A DNA stretch of 64,000 nt from NCBI GenBank assembly GCA_037576195.1, contig JAQZDE010000041.1, positions 111,001-175,000 on the forward strand, in the 5' to 3' direction. The stretch comes from Phytoseiulus persimilis. Lineage: Eukaryota > Arthropoda > Arachnida > Mesostigmata > Phytoseiidae. A program made the translations under genes and the position numbers. Shown here piece after piece: positions 51,272 to 62,400 of this stretch (positions are counted from its first letter, which is position 1; every line of letters starts with the position of its first letter). Under the pieces are notes generated by a model. That model made no database searches, was not told where the DNA came from, and worked only from the letters and a program-made list of their open reading frames with translations.

Positions 51272-51442
51272 CTAACGAGCTCCGGGTTGGCGCGGTATCC
51301 GGACAATTTTTTCTTCCGTGAAATGCTGTTCTGCAAGCTCTTTGAGTTTCTGGAGGAACTCAACGAACACAGCGTTCAAGAATACGGAGTGCCACACGTC
51401 AATAATCGTCCATCTTCTCAAACTGGCGGTATTCGATCGGTA
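51272..51442 (-). CDS. Possible terminal exon of an unidentified gene
   Basis: After a good acceptor (TTTTCCTCCAG) the minus strand reads 56 codons in phase 0 to a TAG. The peptide includes RRWTIIDVWHSVFLNAVF and EFLQKLKELAEQHFTEEK, which look like helical protein rather than chance. No upstream exon was joined to it. The plus strand of the same segment is also open, so the strand is uncertain. Confidence 0.25.
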   Translation of the reverse strand, partial: YRSNTASLRRWTIIDVWHSVFLNAVFVEFLQKLKELAEQHFTEEKIVRIPRQPGAR

Positions 51443-52539
51443 CTGGAGGAAAAGCCTGAATGCTCATGTTTCTACAGCTTTCAGCAGGAATCATCGTCAT
51501 CAGCAGGTTATCGATTCTTCTGCTCATACGAATAACCAGCGTAGCATTTGAAACGGTTCCTGATCGCCTGCTCCAGCCATTCAACACGAACGGAAGCGGT
51601 GACAGCGTTCCTGCTGTTCCGAAAAGGGGACTACTCTCGAGTGGCAACGCTCCATGAGCCCTAAACGTCGAGCCGTCGACAGTTTCACCCCCATGGTAGT
51701 GGCGCCAACGACAGCAGATGAGAGGAGAGGATGCAAGCTTCTATGTTTTCCCTTCGCTGCAGCCACCACAACAGTTCTCGGCTCTCTGTAGATATCGTAT
51801 GAAATTTTCGGAGCTGATCTTCGTTGAAGGTATCTCTGCGTGCGCCAGCTGCGGTTGCGAAGTGTGTTGCTTGTTTGTTCGTTCTGATGTGTGACGTGAC
51901 CACGATGATGACCCGCACTCGACGGAGGGCATAAGGAGGTAGTTACTAATGTTCTACCAAATCGCTACTTAGGCAGGGTGCTTCATCTCTTGTGTCAATG
52001 CAACACTGCTCCTCTAATTTTAACGGGTTCCTCGACCTCAGCAAGTATCTCTGAGCTAAGGTGGCGCGTGGATGTTGAGAGCTAGCGGTGCGGACTGAGA
52101 TGACAGGCTAGCTGGTTGGACACATGAGCCTGCCTGTCTGCCTTCCTGACTGACTGTGTTGACCCCCTTTGTCGGTTGACGGCTTTCTGACAAGCGAAAA
52201 TGTGTTCTGTTCCGTTGTCGAACGCGTTTTTCATATCGTCAGCGTCAGGATGATTGTGGAATTTCCTCCGGAGTTTGCCGATCAGGTGGATGTAGTCAGC
52301 TGCTCTGATAGCTTTTTCGATAGCGGTCGTTGCGAGGGCAGTCGTGGGACAAAACAGGCAAAGACATAATACTTGAATAATGAGTCGATTTCAGTCGAAA
52401 TGTACCCCGGGAATTCCTGTCAACGGTACACGTCGGCCCTCCCAGAGTCGAAAATAGCTTCCCGAAGTACCTTACCCTGGTAAATCAGACTGAGAACAGT
52501 CACTATAAAAGCTTTTCTAAGCCTTTCTGTCAATGCCAG

Positions 52540-52691
52540 ACGAAAAAAAAATAAGCGAGAAAAGAACGATATCAACGAATCCTCTACGGTTCCCGAAATC
52601 ACGCTTCTTGTCAAGCTAAAAAAGCCGGCCTCCTTCAGCCCGGAGGTTCTTAATGAATGCGCGGCGAATCTGGGAACCTTACAGAAGCATG
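52540..52691 (+). CDS. Possible internal exon of an unidentified gene
   Basis: This segment is bounded by an acceptor (CCTTTCTGTCAATGCCAG) and a donor (GTAAAT) and reads 50 codons without a stop. It begins with a basic run (RKKNKREKN), followed by TVPEITLLVKLKKPASFSPE and CAANLGTLQKHG, a composition typical of real protein. The next exon could start near 52846 (AEADELFGYCLAICDSSPG) in matching phase, but that acceptor is weak; no first exon was found. The family is not recognised. Confidence 0.3.
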
Positions 52692-55641
52692 GTAAATTTC
52701 ATCAATTGCGTGAGATCCTCTATATGGGAAATCGCGAGTCGAACTAGGGAGAGTCGAGCTCACCGCGTGCGGTTTCCTCGGTCTTTCCATGACGTTGACA
52801 ACAACGTCTGTCTTGTTATAAATTCATCAAACAAGGATGACTTAGCGGAGGCCGATGAGTTATTCGGCTATTGTTTGGCGATATGCGATAGCTCGCCTGG
52901 GATTCGCCCGTTTTTTTCCTATACTGATGCGTTCGGCGGCACGCTACAAGCTTTGACGAATCGCAACGGCAGAGCGTGGGTATCAACGCTCCGTTGGTAT
53001 TGAAGTTGGCGATGTGAGTACCAACCTGGAACGAGGTTGAAAGCGGCGCTAGCATCTGCGTCGGACTGTCATACTTCGGCGGCCTGGGAGGCTTTCCCAA
53101 GTTTTTCCCACTGATGCAATTGGTGAGATCTCACGAGTCAGCCAAGCGATCGCCGGCGACTTCAATTTGCGGTATACCGCTTGAGTCGACAGCTACATGG
53201 CAGCACGAACCGAGGTTGGACTCTGACAGGGTTGAGATTCCGGCTCGGAAACGCGAGCGAGAAGCTTCGCAAATAAGCTCGTGAACGAACGATGTGGATC
53301 CGACCAGCTCGGCAGGATGTTGGAATAGTTCTTCGTCGAATTATCGATGTTCATCTCGGCGGCGCGGCGTCAAGAACGCCATCTCAATAGAATCGGATCA
53401 TCGAATGCGTCCCTCTAAGATTTTCGGATCGCTAGATATCCCTCGAAAGCTTGGACACCCGAGACACGATTCTTGAATCCAAAGATCTGGTTGAACATGA
53501 GTGGAAGCGATGAGAGCCTATCATCGACTGACTGCCCTGTCTGATACATCAATGGACCTCTAACCCGTAAGCTTATTTTGTCGTATTCGTCGTTTGGAGT
53601 TATTCGTGCTCCTTGACCGGCCGCTCGGAAACTTGATCAAATTTCGGCGTGATCAGAGCTTTTAGGGTAGTCGTTCTGCGGTGATTCTCCGAAGCTCCAT
53701 GCCCCGCTTGATATCGTGTCTCAGATGATGAAGATGAGTCCATGAAACTGGCTTACGCGAGCTCACAAGGAAAGCCAGCATGTCCTTAGAGCTGAGAAGA
53801 ACGAAATCGCACACGATTCGTTTTGGAATGGAAGTCCGCTGAAGATTTCCCGCGGAGCGAAAGTCTCGAGAACAACTTTATTCAGACAGCCTTTAACAGT
53901 CGTTCCATCGAGGTGCTGTCCCATTGAATACGAACTACGAGAAAGCGAGGCTAGGAATCGGTGACCGAGATCCTCACGGAGCGAACTTTGCGAAAAGGAG
54001 AATCATATAAATCGAATGCTCCACTGAAGAAGACCGATTACGATCCATTGGGTGGTTCTCTTCTGATTCCATCGGATTAATACCTTTCCTTCATCGATTC
54101 CGATAATCGATCGGGTATAGACATGAGATTATACCTTCTCTAGTTCTCCGACGAGACCAATCCGTTGAATTGATGAGCGGAAGCTTCCAACGAGTCGAAC
54201 TCGCCATCGCCATCTGAAGGTTTGAACTCCAGTTGTCCCGAGCAGTCAGTCGGACAGCTTGTCAGTTCCCCTTTTCAGTGTTGGTGTTTGCTCTGCTCGC
54301 GGTTCTAGTCGCCGTTCCTTCAAATATAAATTCGTTCTCCACCGCATCGTCATTGTCTGTGCGGACGATCGTGTGATGGTCTAAAGCTGTGTGTATCTGT
54401 GTTTGTATGAGTGTGTGTGTCTGTGAGGTGGTAGAAGTGCCAGTTCCACACGGTTGAAATGACATGGACGACGTCGAACTTCTTGCGGAGCTGGACCCGT
54501 GCTCGGCGCCGGTTCCGGGAAAAATGTCCATAAAAAGTTGGCACAGAACTCTTATCTACGTGTCGAGGAAGGTATTTTTCTGGATAAGCGTTCAACGGTT
54601 CATTTTCCATCCCTTTCTCTACCCCATCTTCTGACTACGGATCTTCAGACAGCCGCGACGAAAACCGCAACGGCATCTCATTATTCCGGATCGGTTAAGT
54701 CGATCGCCATATCTTGTTTCGCGGTTTGTTTTCGACCCTACTGAGCATTTTCAGTGTTTTCGGCCACGATTCTCCTCAAGTGGTATAAGCTTTGCTGAGT
54801 CCGATCCGGGCACCGCAGATCAGATCAGTTCTCTACCAGTAAAAGGTTACGTCAGCATTCTACTTATCAGTCGGTCACGCTTCGGATGATGAAGGTCCAT
54901 AGTCAACAAAAGGATGTGATGTTGTCGCCGCACTCGCCGTGAGCCCGTCTGAAACTCATTGATATGCGAACGGACTCTCGTTGCAGTGCGGGCCTGCCCG
55001 GATCACGTCTTTGTTATTACTCGGCAACCGATGCTCCCATGAAACCGCCGTGTCGTGAATTTCTCGACGGAACACCGATTCTGGGACTTTTCGCTTGCCC
55101 GTGCTCTAGCTCGTTTATCTAAGCGTTCTTTCGGATAACATTGATTCGCTTTCCTCGTGTTCATCGCTTGGACTCGACAATGGGCGACTTTACGGGCTGC
55201 TTATTCCATGCATCCCCATCAACTACATCCTAGGTAGATCCTGTTCAACTTGATTCTTTCTTTCACCGGATGGAGAACTGCAGACATTTCCTAGTTCCCG
55301 TATCCTCCATGTTCGAACTGAGAAAACGATTCATTTCCAGGGCGGGTCCGTAGGCCGCTGACATGGCCTCGTTCGGGTCAGGAGGAGCCGATCCCGAACT
55401 TCTCTTCAGCAAACAGGTGACTAATTGCAGTTTGATTCTAACAGCTTGAGACGTCGTTTCAATAATTTTTCTGCTTGACTCCCTTATTCGTTCCCATCTG
55501 AACTCGCCTGCATGGCAGATCATATCACACGCCCCGAGGAAATGCCATGTCCTCGGGTCATGAACGGGACCTTCTGCCCGACGTTTAAAACAGCGCGAAG
55601 AGGGACAATTCGAAAAACTCATCGATTTCATCGCATTCCAG
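52692..55641. other. Region upstream of the GCKIII kinase, no firm gene
   Basis: It may contain further exons of the 52.6-kb candidate (open plus frames near 52846-53003 and 53060-53283) and the missing first exon of the kinase. One candidate kinase first exon is 54464-54571 (MDDVELLAELDPCSAPVPGK at its start, phase 0, GTATTT donor), but its end does not match the family N-terminus. A TG microsatellite lies at about 54387-54428. Confidence 0.3.
54387..54428. repeat. Imperfect (TG)n microsatellite
   Basis: A run of TG dinucleotides interrupted by TATC, TTTG and ATGA, with an uninterrupted GTGTGTGTGT core at 54411-54420. Confidence 0.7.
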
Positions 55642-58600
55642 GAGCGGATCGGCAAGGGGTCGTTTGGTGAAGTGTTCAAAGGCATCGAACGCAAGACCCA
55701 ACGGGTTGTCGCAATCAAAATCATCGATTTAGAGGAGGCCGAAGATGAAATCGAGGATATCCAACAGGAGATCCAGGTGCGAACGCTCATCAATGCGATA
55801 CAGGAGCTCACGATATTGTTGACGCTACGCAATGCCTTTGCATCAATATCGCAATGCTTGAAACACTCTTTTGCTGAAATCACCGCGGTGGAATAAGCGA
55901 CGGCAACGGCGGCAACCGAAGCTCCCACTTATAAGGCACTTCCCGAGTCGTACGCCCACAGTTCGAACCAAGCACGACATATCGCTCAAGCATAGAAGTC
56001 TGTTCGGAGGCAGACTTGGATCGCTTCTGGCTGAAGGGTCAAGCTCCGAAATTCTCACTCCACTTCTAAGAAGTCTGAGCCGATCGATGGAGTTGTGTTC
56101 CACAGCGCAGGAAGATAGACGATTCCACTCGTCAATTATTGAGTTCTCCCGATTCTGTGGAGGGTCTTGAGTGCGACAGAGCACGATCACGAATAGCGAC
56201 GAGGTCTCGAATAACTTATTTGCTGCGTTCGAACCAGCCCTTATAGAACACGGACGGACTCCCGATCAGTGAGTCCATATTCGACTGCTGAGATCAGTCA
56301 TGGAAGTCCTGATTTACGGGAAACTTCACGAAGCATTTCCTGCCGAAACTAGACACGCCAGCACTTCGCATGAATATCGAGCGCTTTTCACAAATAGCGC
56401 GTTCGGTCTGATGACTAAATGAGGAGTGCGGGATCCGTGAGAATTTCGGCCGCTTTTTGCATCGCTTCAGCGTCGGATTGACAGCGAGGTGGCATGATCA
56501 GCGGAATCCATTGTTAAGTCATGATGCGCCGGCAACTGCCTGACCGCCGAGCCGGCCGCCTATCTGGCTGACTGGCCCGACTCATTCACTAGCTAGCTAG
56601 CTGGATGTTTCTGTGTGTGTTTTGATGATCCTCACGGGCATCCGCCGTTGGATTCGCGTGCGTCTTTTTTATGTTATCCGATGCGGCCACTCCGTCTATC
56701 CGTCCGTTTGTTCGTTTGTCCATCATCAGCGTGGCAAGCGTGCTGGTTTGTGGAGTGACCAAACTCTAGCGGCAAAATCCGATGACCCAAAAATCTAAAT
56801 ATCATCTCACTTTGCTCGGGTAGAAAAATTATTGCTGAAGGTCTTGTGAAGCTCCGGGAAAAAAATTCCAGCCTTCGTATCGTGGAATTCTGGGCGATTC
56901 TGTTATTTCTTCTCGACGACTTGGCCCCGGCCAATCGACACTTTCCTGACTTCTCCCCATCTCCCCAAATCTATATAGATGCGAATCGCTCGGACGAATG
57001 ACGCCCGCTTGTTTCACGCTGCGGTGAAAAAAAAAACTGTGGATAGGTGTGGCCGTACGTTGACTTCGCACCCGGGATAAACACTCTTCGACCAGATGAA
57101 TTTGGCACGCTCTTCACGGCGGTCGCGGAAGAGGAGCAGCACTCTGCAAACATTGGGAAATAACCGGACGTTGATGGGATCAACAGGTTCTGTCGCAATG
57201 TGATTCCCCGTACGTGACTCGTTACTATGGATCACACCTCAAAGCATCGAAATTATGGATTATTATGGAATACTTGGGCGGAGGGAGCGCTCTCGACCTC
57301 ATGAAGGCAGCTCGCTTCGAGGAACTCCACATCGGTGAGTTTTCATTCGGATGCATCTCGGCTGACCTACTCCGAATTCATATACTTGAGCTTGAAAGGC
57401 GGGCCTCAAAACAACACGCGTCCCTTTACAGCCATCATTCTCCGCGAAGTTCTGAAGGGTCTCGAGTACCTCCACGCTGAGCGTAAACTGCACAGGGACA
57501 TCAAGGCAGCCAACGTGCTGCTCTCAGAGCAAGGTGACGTTAAGCTTGCCGACTTCGGCGTCGCGGGACAACTCACGTCTACGACCTCAAAGAGAGACAC
57601 ATTCGTCGGTACTCCGTTTTGGATGGCTCCCGAGGTAATATCGAAACTGGGCAAACATCGCGGTAGAAATATGTGGTTTCGCCGCTTTCCGAAATCGTTG
57701 CAGGAACTTCCTTCCATTGACGTCACAGGCTTAAACCGGGCCGGTCTTTTTCAGGTCATCAAACAATCGTTATATGACTCCAAAGCGGACATCTGGTCCC
57801 TAGGCATCACAGCCATAGAACTCGCGAAGGGCGAACCCCCGCATTCTGAACTGCATCCTATGCGAGTCCTATTTCTGATTCCAAAAAACAACCCACCTCA
57901 ACTGACCGGAAACTACACCAAGCCTTTCAAGGTACTATTCCTCCGGATCGGAGGATGTGTCCCCGAATCCGTTCATTGCTTCTGAGAACCTGGAGAGTTC
58001 TCAATAAATGTACTGAGTCTGCTGAATATTGCAGGAATTCGTTGAGGCATGTCTGAACAAAGAGCCGGAGAACCGTCCGACGGCTCGAGATCTCCTGAAA
58101 CACCCGTTGGTTCGGAAAGCCAAGAAGAATTCGTACCTAATTGATTTGATAGACAAGTACAAGCTGTGGAAGGCGAACGGCGGCGAAGGCAGCTCGGACG
58201 ACTCAGATGGCAACGGCAACGACAACGGTAATTTCAACTGTATTAGGGAATAGTTCGGTGGAGGAATAGGAATTTCCGCCGCTGCGAGGATCGACCTAGT
58301 CGATATTTGTCTACCTGAAGTTCTTGAAAACACATACCCCCGTTCCGCAGGCGATTCGAGTCACGACGGCAACGGCGACTCGGATTCAGGAGGCACTTGG
58401 AAGTCTCTGAGATGGGACCTAGGTACAATCAAGAATCCACCGCTCGTCTCGGAGGCTCCGCCTGAGCCGGCAGCCGTCCAGGTCAAGGTGGAGCAGCCGA
58501 GAGTACAACATGTTCCCCGCAGTATTCCAGGACCTCCTCCCGTCAGAGAGGTATGACCCGAACCGGAAGCTTAGCGGCGTGGTAACTGCGTCATTTTATG

Positions 58601-59478
58601 TATTAATCGCTGTGTCTCTCACCTCCAGAATTTACCGGCGGCGGCGCGGGTAGGGAATCGTCACAGCTTAGGATTACAGTCACCGGAGCGGGGTGCGCCG
58701 CCACCGCCACCCTCTCACAGCAATCACGTTCCCCATCCGCATCTGCCGTCACAAGGCCCTCCTGTGCGATCGCCGACCAGAGCTCCCGCGGAGAAGTCTG
58801 GTCCGCCCTCCTTAGGTTCGCCGATGAAGGAGAAACCGATGATGGTGTCTCCTGTGAAAGAGAAGCAAGTGCCACTGGTGTCGAAAGATCGACCTGCGGT
58901 TGCTCCCTCTCCAGTCAAAGAAAGGTCAATGGATCGACCTCTGGTCTCACCCGTTAGAGAAAGAGAGAGGTAAGATTTCATGAAATCATGACCCAAGTTC
59001 TGAGCAATTCTGAGTCTCTGATTCCCAAACACATTGTGTTCCGATTCAGGGATCGATCGTTGGTTTCCCCCCAGTCGCACATGGCGACACCGTCGCATCC
59101 CAACAAGATGGTTCCACCACCTACCAAAACTTCTATTTTGAGTGGTGAGTTTGGTCTATAACTTAGGTCGCGATTCGATCCCTCATTCCCCACGGGCTTA
59201 CCACGATGCATCCTGATCCGTACGGCACGAAGATGACAGCTAAAGCCTTGTCGAATGCGCTTACAGGGAAGCCCATAGTGCCAATCCTGGCGTCATTGGA
59301 GAGACGTCAAAATACGTCAAAGGCAGTCCTCGACGAATTCCGAACGGATCTGGAGCGTGCCGAACTCACGTGTCCAGGAGTCAGTGGCTTATTTTTGAAG
59401 GAGATGTTGCACCGACTTTTACCCCAGCAGCCTGTTTATAAATTGGACGAACTGCTCTACAATGTACAGCCCATGTAG
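55642..59478 (+). CDS. GCKIII-family Ser/Thr kinase (STK24/25/26, MST3-like)
   Basis: GCKIII kinases are Ste20-type kinases of STRIPAK/CCM complexes. Nine exons join in phase: 55642-55776, 57187-57334, 57432-57634, 57755-57931, 58035-58227, 58351-58550, 58629-58969, 59050-59144 and 59240-59478 (TAG), giving 576 residues after a missing N-terminus. Kinase landmarks are GKGSFGE (from 55651), VAIKII (catalytic Lys codon 55717), [49 protein letters not shown] (HRD 57491), DFG (57551) and [30 protein letters not shown] then follows, as in fly GckIII. The C-terminal half is a long Pro/Ser/basic linker with repeated SPVKE-type motifs. The last exon has a helical segment ending in CPGVSG, like the CPGISD of STK24/25. 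The final acceptor (GATGACAG) is weak but fits the phase. The paralogue cannot be assigned. Confidence 0.9.
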
Positions 59479-62400
59479 ATCATAGATCGAAAGTTCGCAG
59501 AACAGAACAAACCAGGATGTTCCTCCGGGACTCACAAGGGAACCTGTTGTCTGTGGAACTTTAATCGGGAACGACGCGAGTTATTTATTCAAGAACGGAG
59601 CGCACGTGACTGTATGATGCTGGCGTGTACCATAACAATCCATGCTTAGTTGCTACACATATGAGTGGCAGTGCAGTTTCTCTGTCAATGTTGCATCTTA
59701 TCTCGAGCTATATTTTTGTAGAAATATTTTCTATCATCCGTCGGCTAGATAGTTTAGAATAGAACGGAGCGTGAAGACGAGGGTCATCTCACACGGCAGC
59801 TCTCCGTGAAACAGCACCGGATGCAGATTGCTCACTTGACGAGGTCGTGGTCGTTGTATCAGTGAATCACTCGCGGCGAACAGTCGAAGCGGCAGATTTT
59901 GAGGAGGCCGTGGATCGAAAGGAACGCGATTTCAATATTCACCCGACATAGGTCCAGCAAATGTTTTTTTTATTCCCGAACTCAAAATCATTCCATGCGA
60001 GGGGTCCAGCCTGCAGCACCAGACGACTCTGGATCGACCACCGTGAGCGGGACATCGCCGTGAATCCGGCTCAGCTCGTATGAGAAGAAGAACATGGTCT
60101 CCCTTTGCCAATGAGCTCTGTGGTTTCCGACGTAACATGACTGGTGTCAAAACGATGGGCAAAATTGTGTTCATGTTGAGAAGGGACGAGGAACCTGTCT
60201 GTGTCTTGCAGCTCTCGATGCCGTTCTTGTAATTTTTCTTGCAAGTGCCTTCCTGTGGAAAATAGGGCCGAACCTCACGCAAACACGCCATGGAAACCTA
60301 CGTACGACCTTCACGACATAGATTATCCTATCATGAAGAGGGAAACGATGATTCTCTGGAAGGGAAGCAGAAATCCCCAAGAAAGTGACCAATCATTCTG
60401 AGTACGGTCAGGTAGCTTAAGTGAAAGAGTGGAGACGGCCAAACAGAATCGAAGGGTAGACCGAATCTCTGGGAACTCCTCCATCCAACTGGCCTCTGGA
60501 AATCCGCTGGATCCTGTCGCGGGAATATGTAAACTCAGGATGGCAGAGGCTCTCCTAACATTCCAACCATGGAACGACCCGAAAACTTGGCCGACTTAGG
60601 TTTCGCACAGCAATCGTGCACTCACGCCATGCAATAGGGTCGAATACTGTGCAATAAAATAAGCAACCGATTACGCGAAATAACGACTGCATCTTTTCAC
60701 ACTCTCTGGTTCGGCTGGACTCGAATGTATAGTACCCGCGTGTTCATTCAGGGAGTGGTCATCGGTTGCCTCGGTCCTTATGAACTCAGTCAGAGATCTT
60801 CTCAAAGTTTGACAGAATAACTTTTTCAAACTGCTTGATTCTCAGTGTAGCAATCTCACTCACTAACCGATAACGGCAGGAACTCCCCCTCTCGATGGGT
60901 ACCCATGAACAGCGGCGCGGATGCGTTATCGGGCTCGAGGAAAATTGCTGGAGGTTCCATGAGGCTCTCAAAATGCGGCCAAGAGCACGCTTTCGCTCCA
61001 GTTCAGGCTCAATCTTGGACTTGTGGCCGAGGAAGGAATTCATGAGAGGCCCACAGCACAGGAAGTTTGACAGCCACGCCGGGAAGATGCAGCCGAGGCA
61101 AACGAGTATGTTCCTGCGCGGCTTGGGAGAGGAAGTCCCCCATAGAAAGCCAATGTCATCGGTTTCCAGAGGAATACGCGCGACGGAACGCACCTCGCTG
61201 GCCCGTGAATGTTGAATCGCCGTCCGGCTTTCGCTGGCGGCTCGCAGCGGATGACGATGTAGCCCAAGCTCAGCAGAAATAATATTCACGATCTCGAGCA
61301 ACTCGGACGTGTTGAGACAGCTGCTAATGAAGGATCACCCGGATAGAGCTTTGAGGACAAGTTATTCTCCAGAGTACGAGGATTGCTGGTTACTGGTCGA
61401 CTGGGCGCTGCTCATAATCATATTGCAACTGTTCATGAAGACGGATAACTTTCGTCGTTTATCCATTCATACCCAAAGGGATTGAAGAAGAGTTCGAAAA
61501 CGAATGATACCCGAACTCCCAGGCTTTGCTCGCTAGAAAATCCGTATTGCCAATTCAATCTGGAATATATCGTGGGTTGCGCAGTCTTCAAACACCATGG
61601 ATCACAGGTTGATCAATGGCCTAATCGAATCTCAAAAACTCCAGAAAACTGGAACTCAGATCTATGCCCTAACGATGAGAACTTCAGATGGGTGGAATGT
61701 GCACGCGCTCAACATCGGTTCACAATCGCTAGGAGATGTCCAGGAAGACCATTGGCACGGAGCGCAAACAGCTCTTCGATAGGCTCAGCATAAGATGAGA
61801 TCAATGCCGTGAAAAAACGGTGACCTCCGGGATCGCCGAGGAGCCTCTTTGGGGATACGAGAGGACCGGCTACTTTCTGGGTTCACTAGGGGTGAATGGG
61901 ATGTTTACGAAAACCCGCTAGACGTAAAAAGAGCTGGTCCAGACCATTCGGCGAACGGTTTCCGAAGCCGGTGAGCATCTGTCGTGAACGCAAGTTCCCA
62001 AGCCAACCATTGGAACCAGACGCCAAATGGGTTGGTTTGGCTCATGGCGAAGGTGTCGCCGCATGGGCTCTGCCGAGGGAATGAGATCCCATGGGCTTGA
62101 TGCAAGCAATAAATATCTCGACGGACAACGGAAGCAGAACTGATTCTAGTCAAAACTAATGACTCGCGATTGGAAATGTTGAAAGTGTCCCCTAGTCCAA
62201 GCAAACCATTAATCGGAGGGTCACCAAATCACCGTAAACTCCAGTCAGCAACAAGAACGAAGGCTCAGGAATGATAGCGCGCTGGAGGGCACGGATGCCA
62301 TTCAAGATGACCACCGAGGGCCAGGGACCCGGCGCCAGACGCAGAGACAGGTTGAGTTTGGTGGAATCACCGCATAACTGGAGTAGTAGTATCCGAAATC

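Noticed and set aside
52169..52369. GTKQ-ending frame as first exon of the GCKIII kinase
   Set aside because: It resembles the family FTKQ only by three residues, would need a GC donor, lacks the preceding PEL segment and lies over 3 kb upstream.
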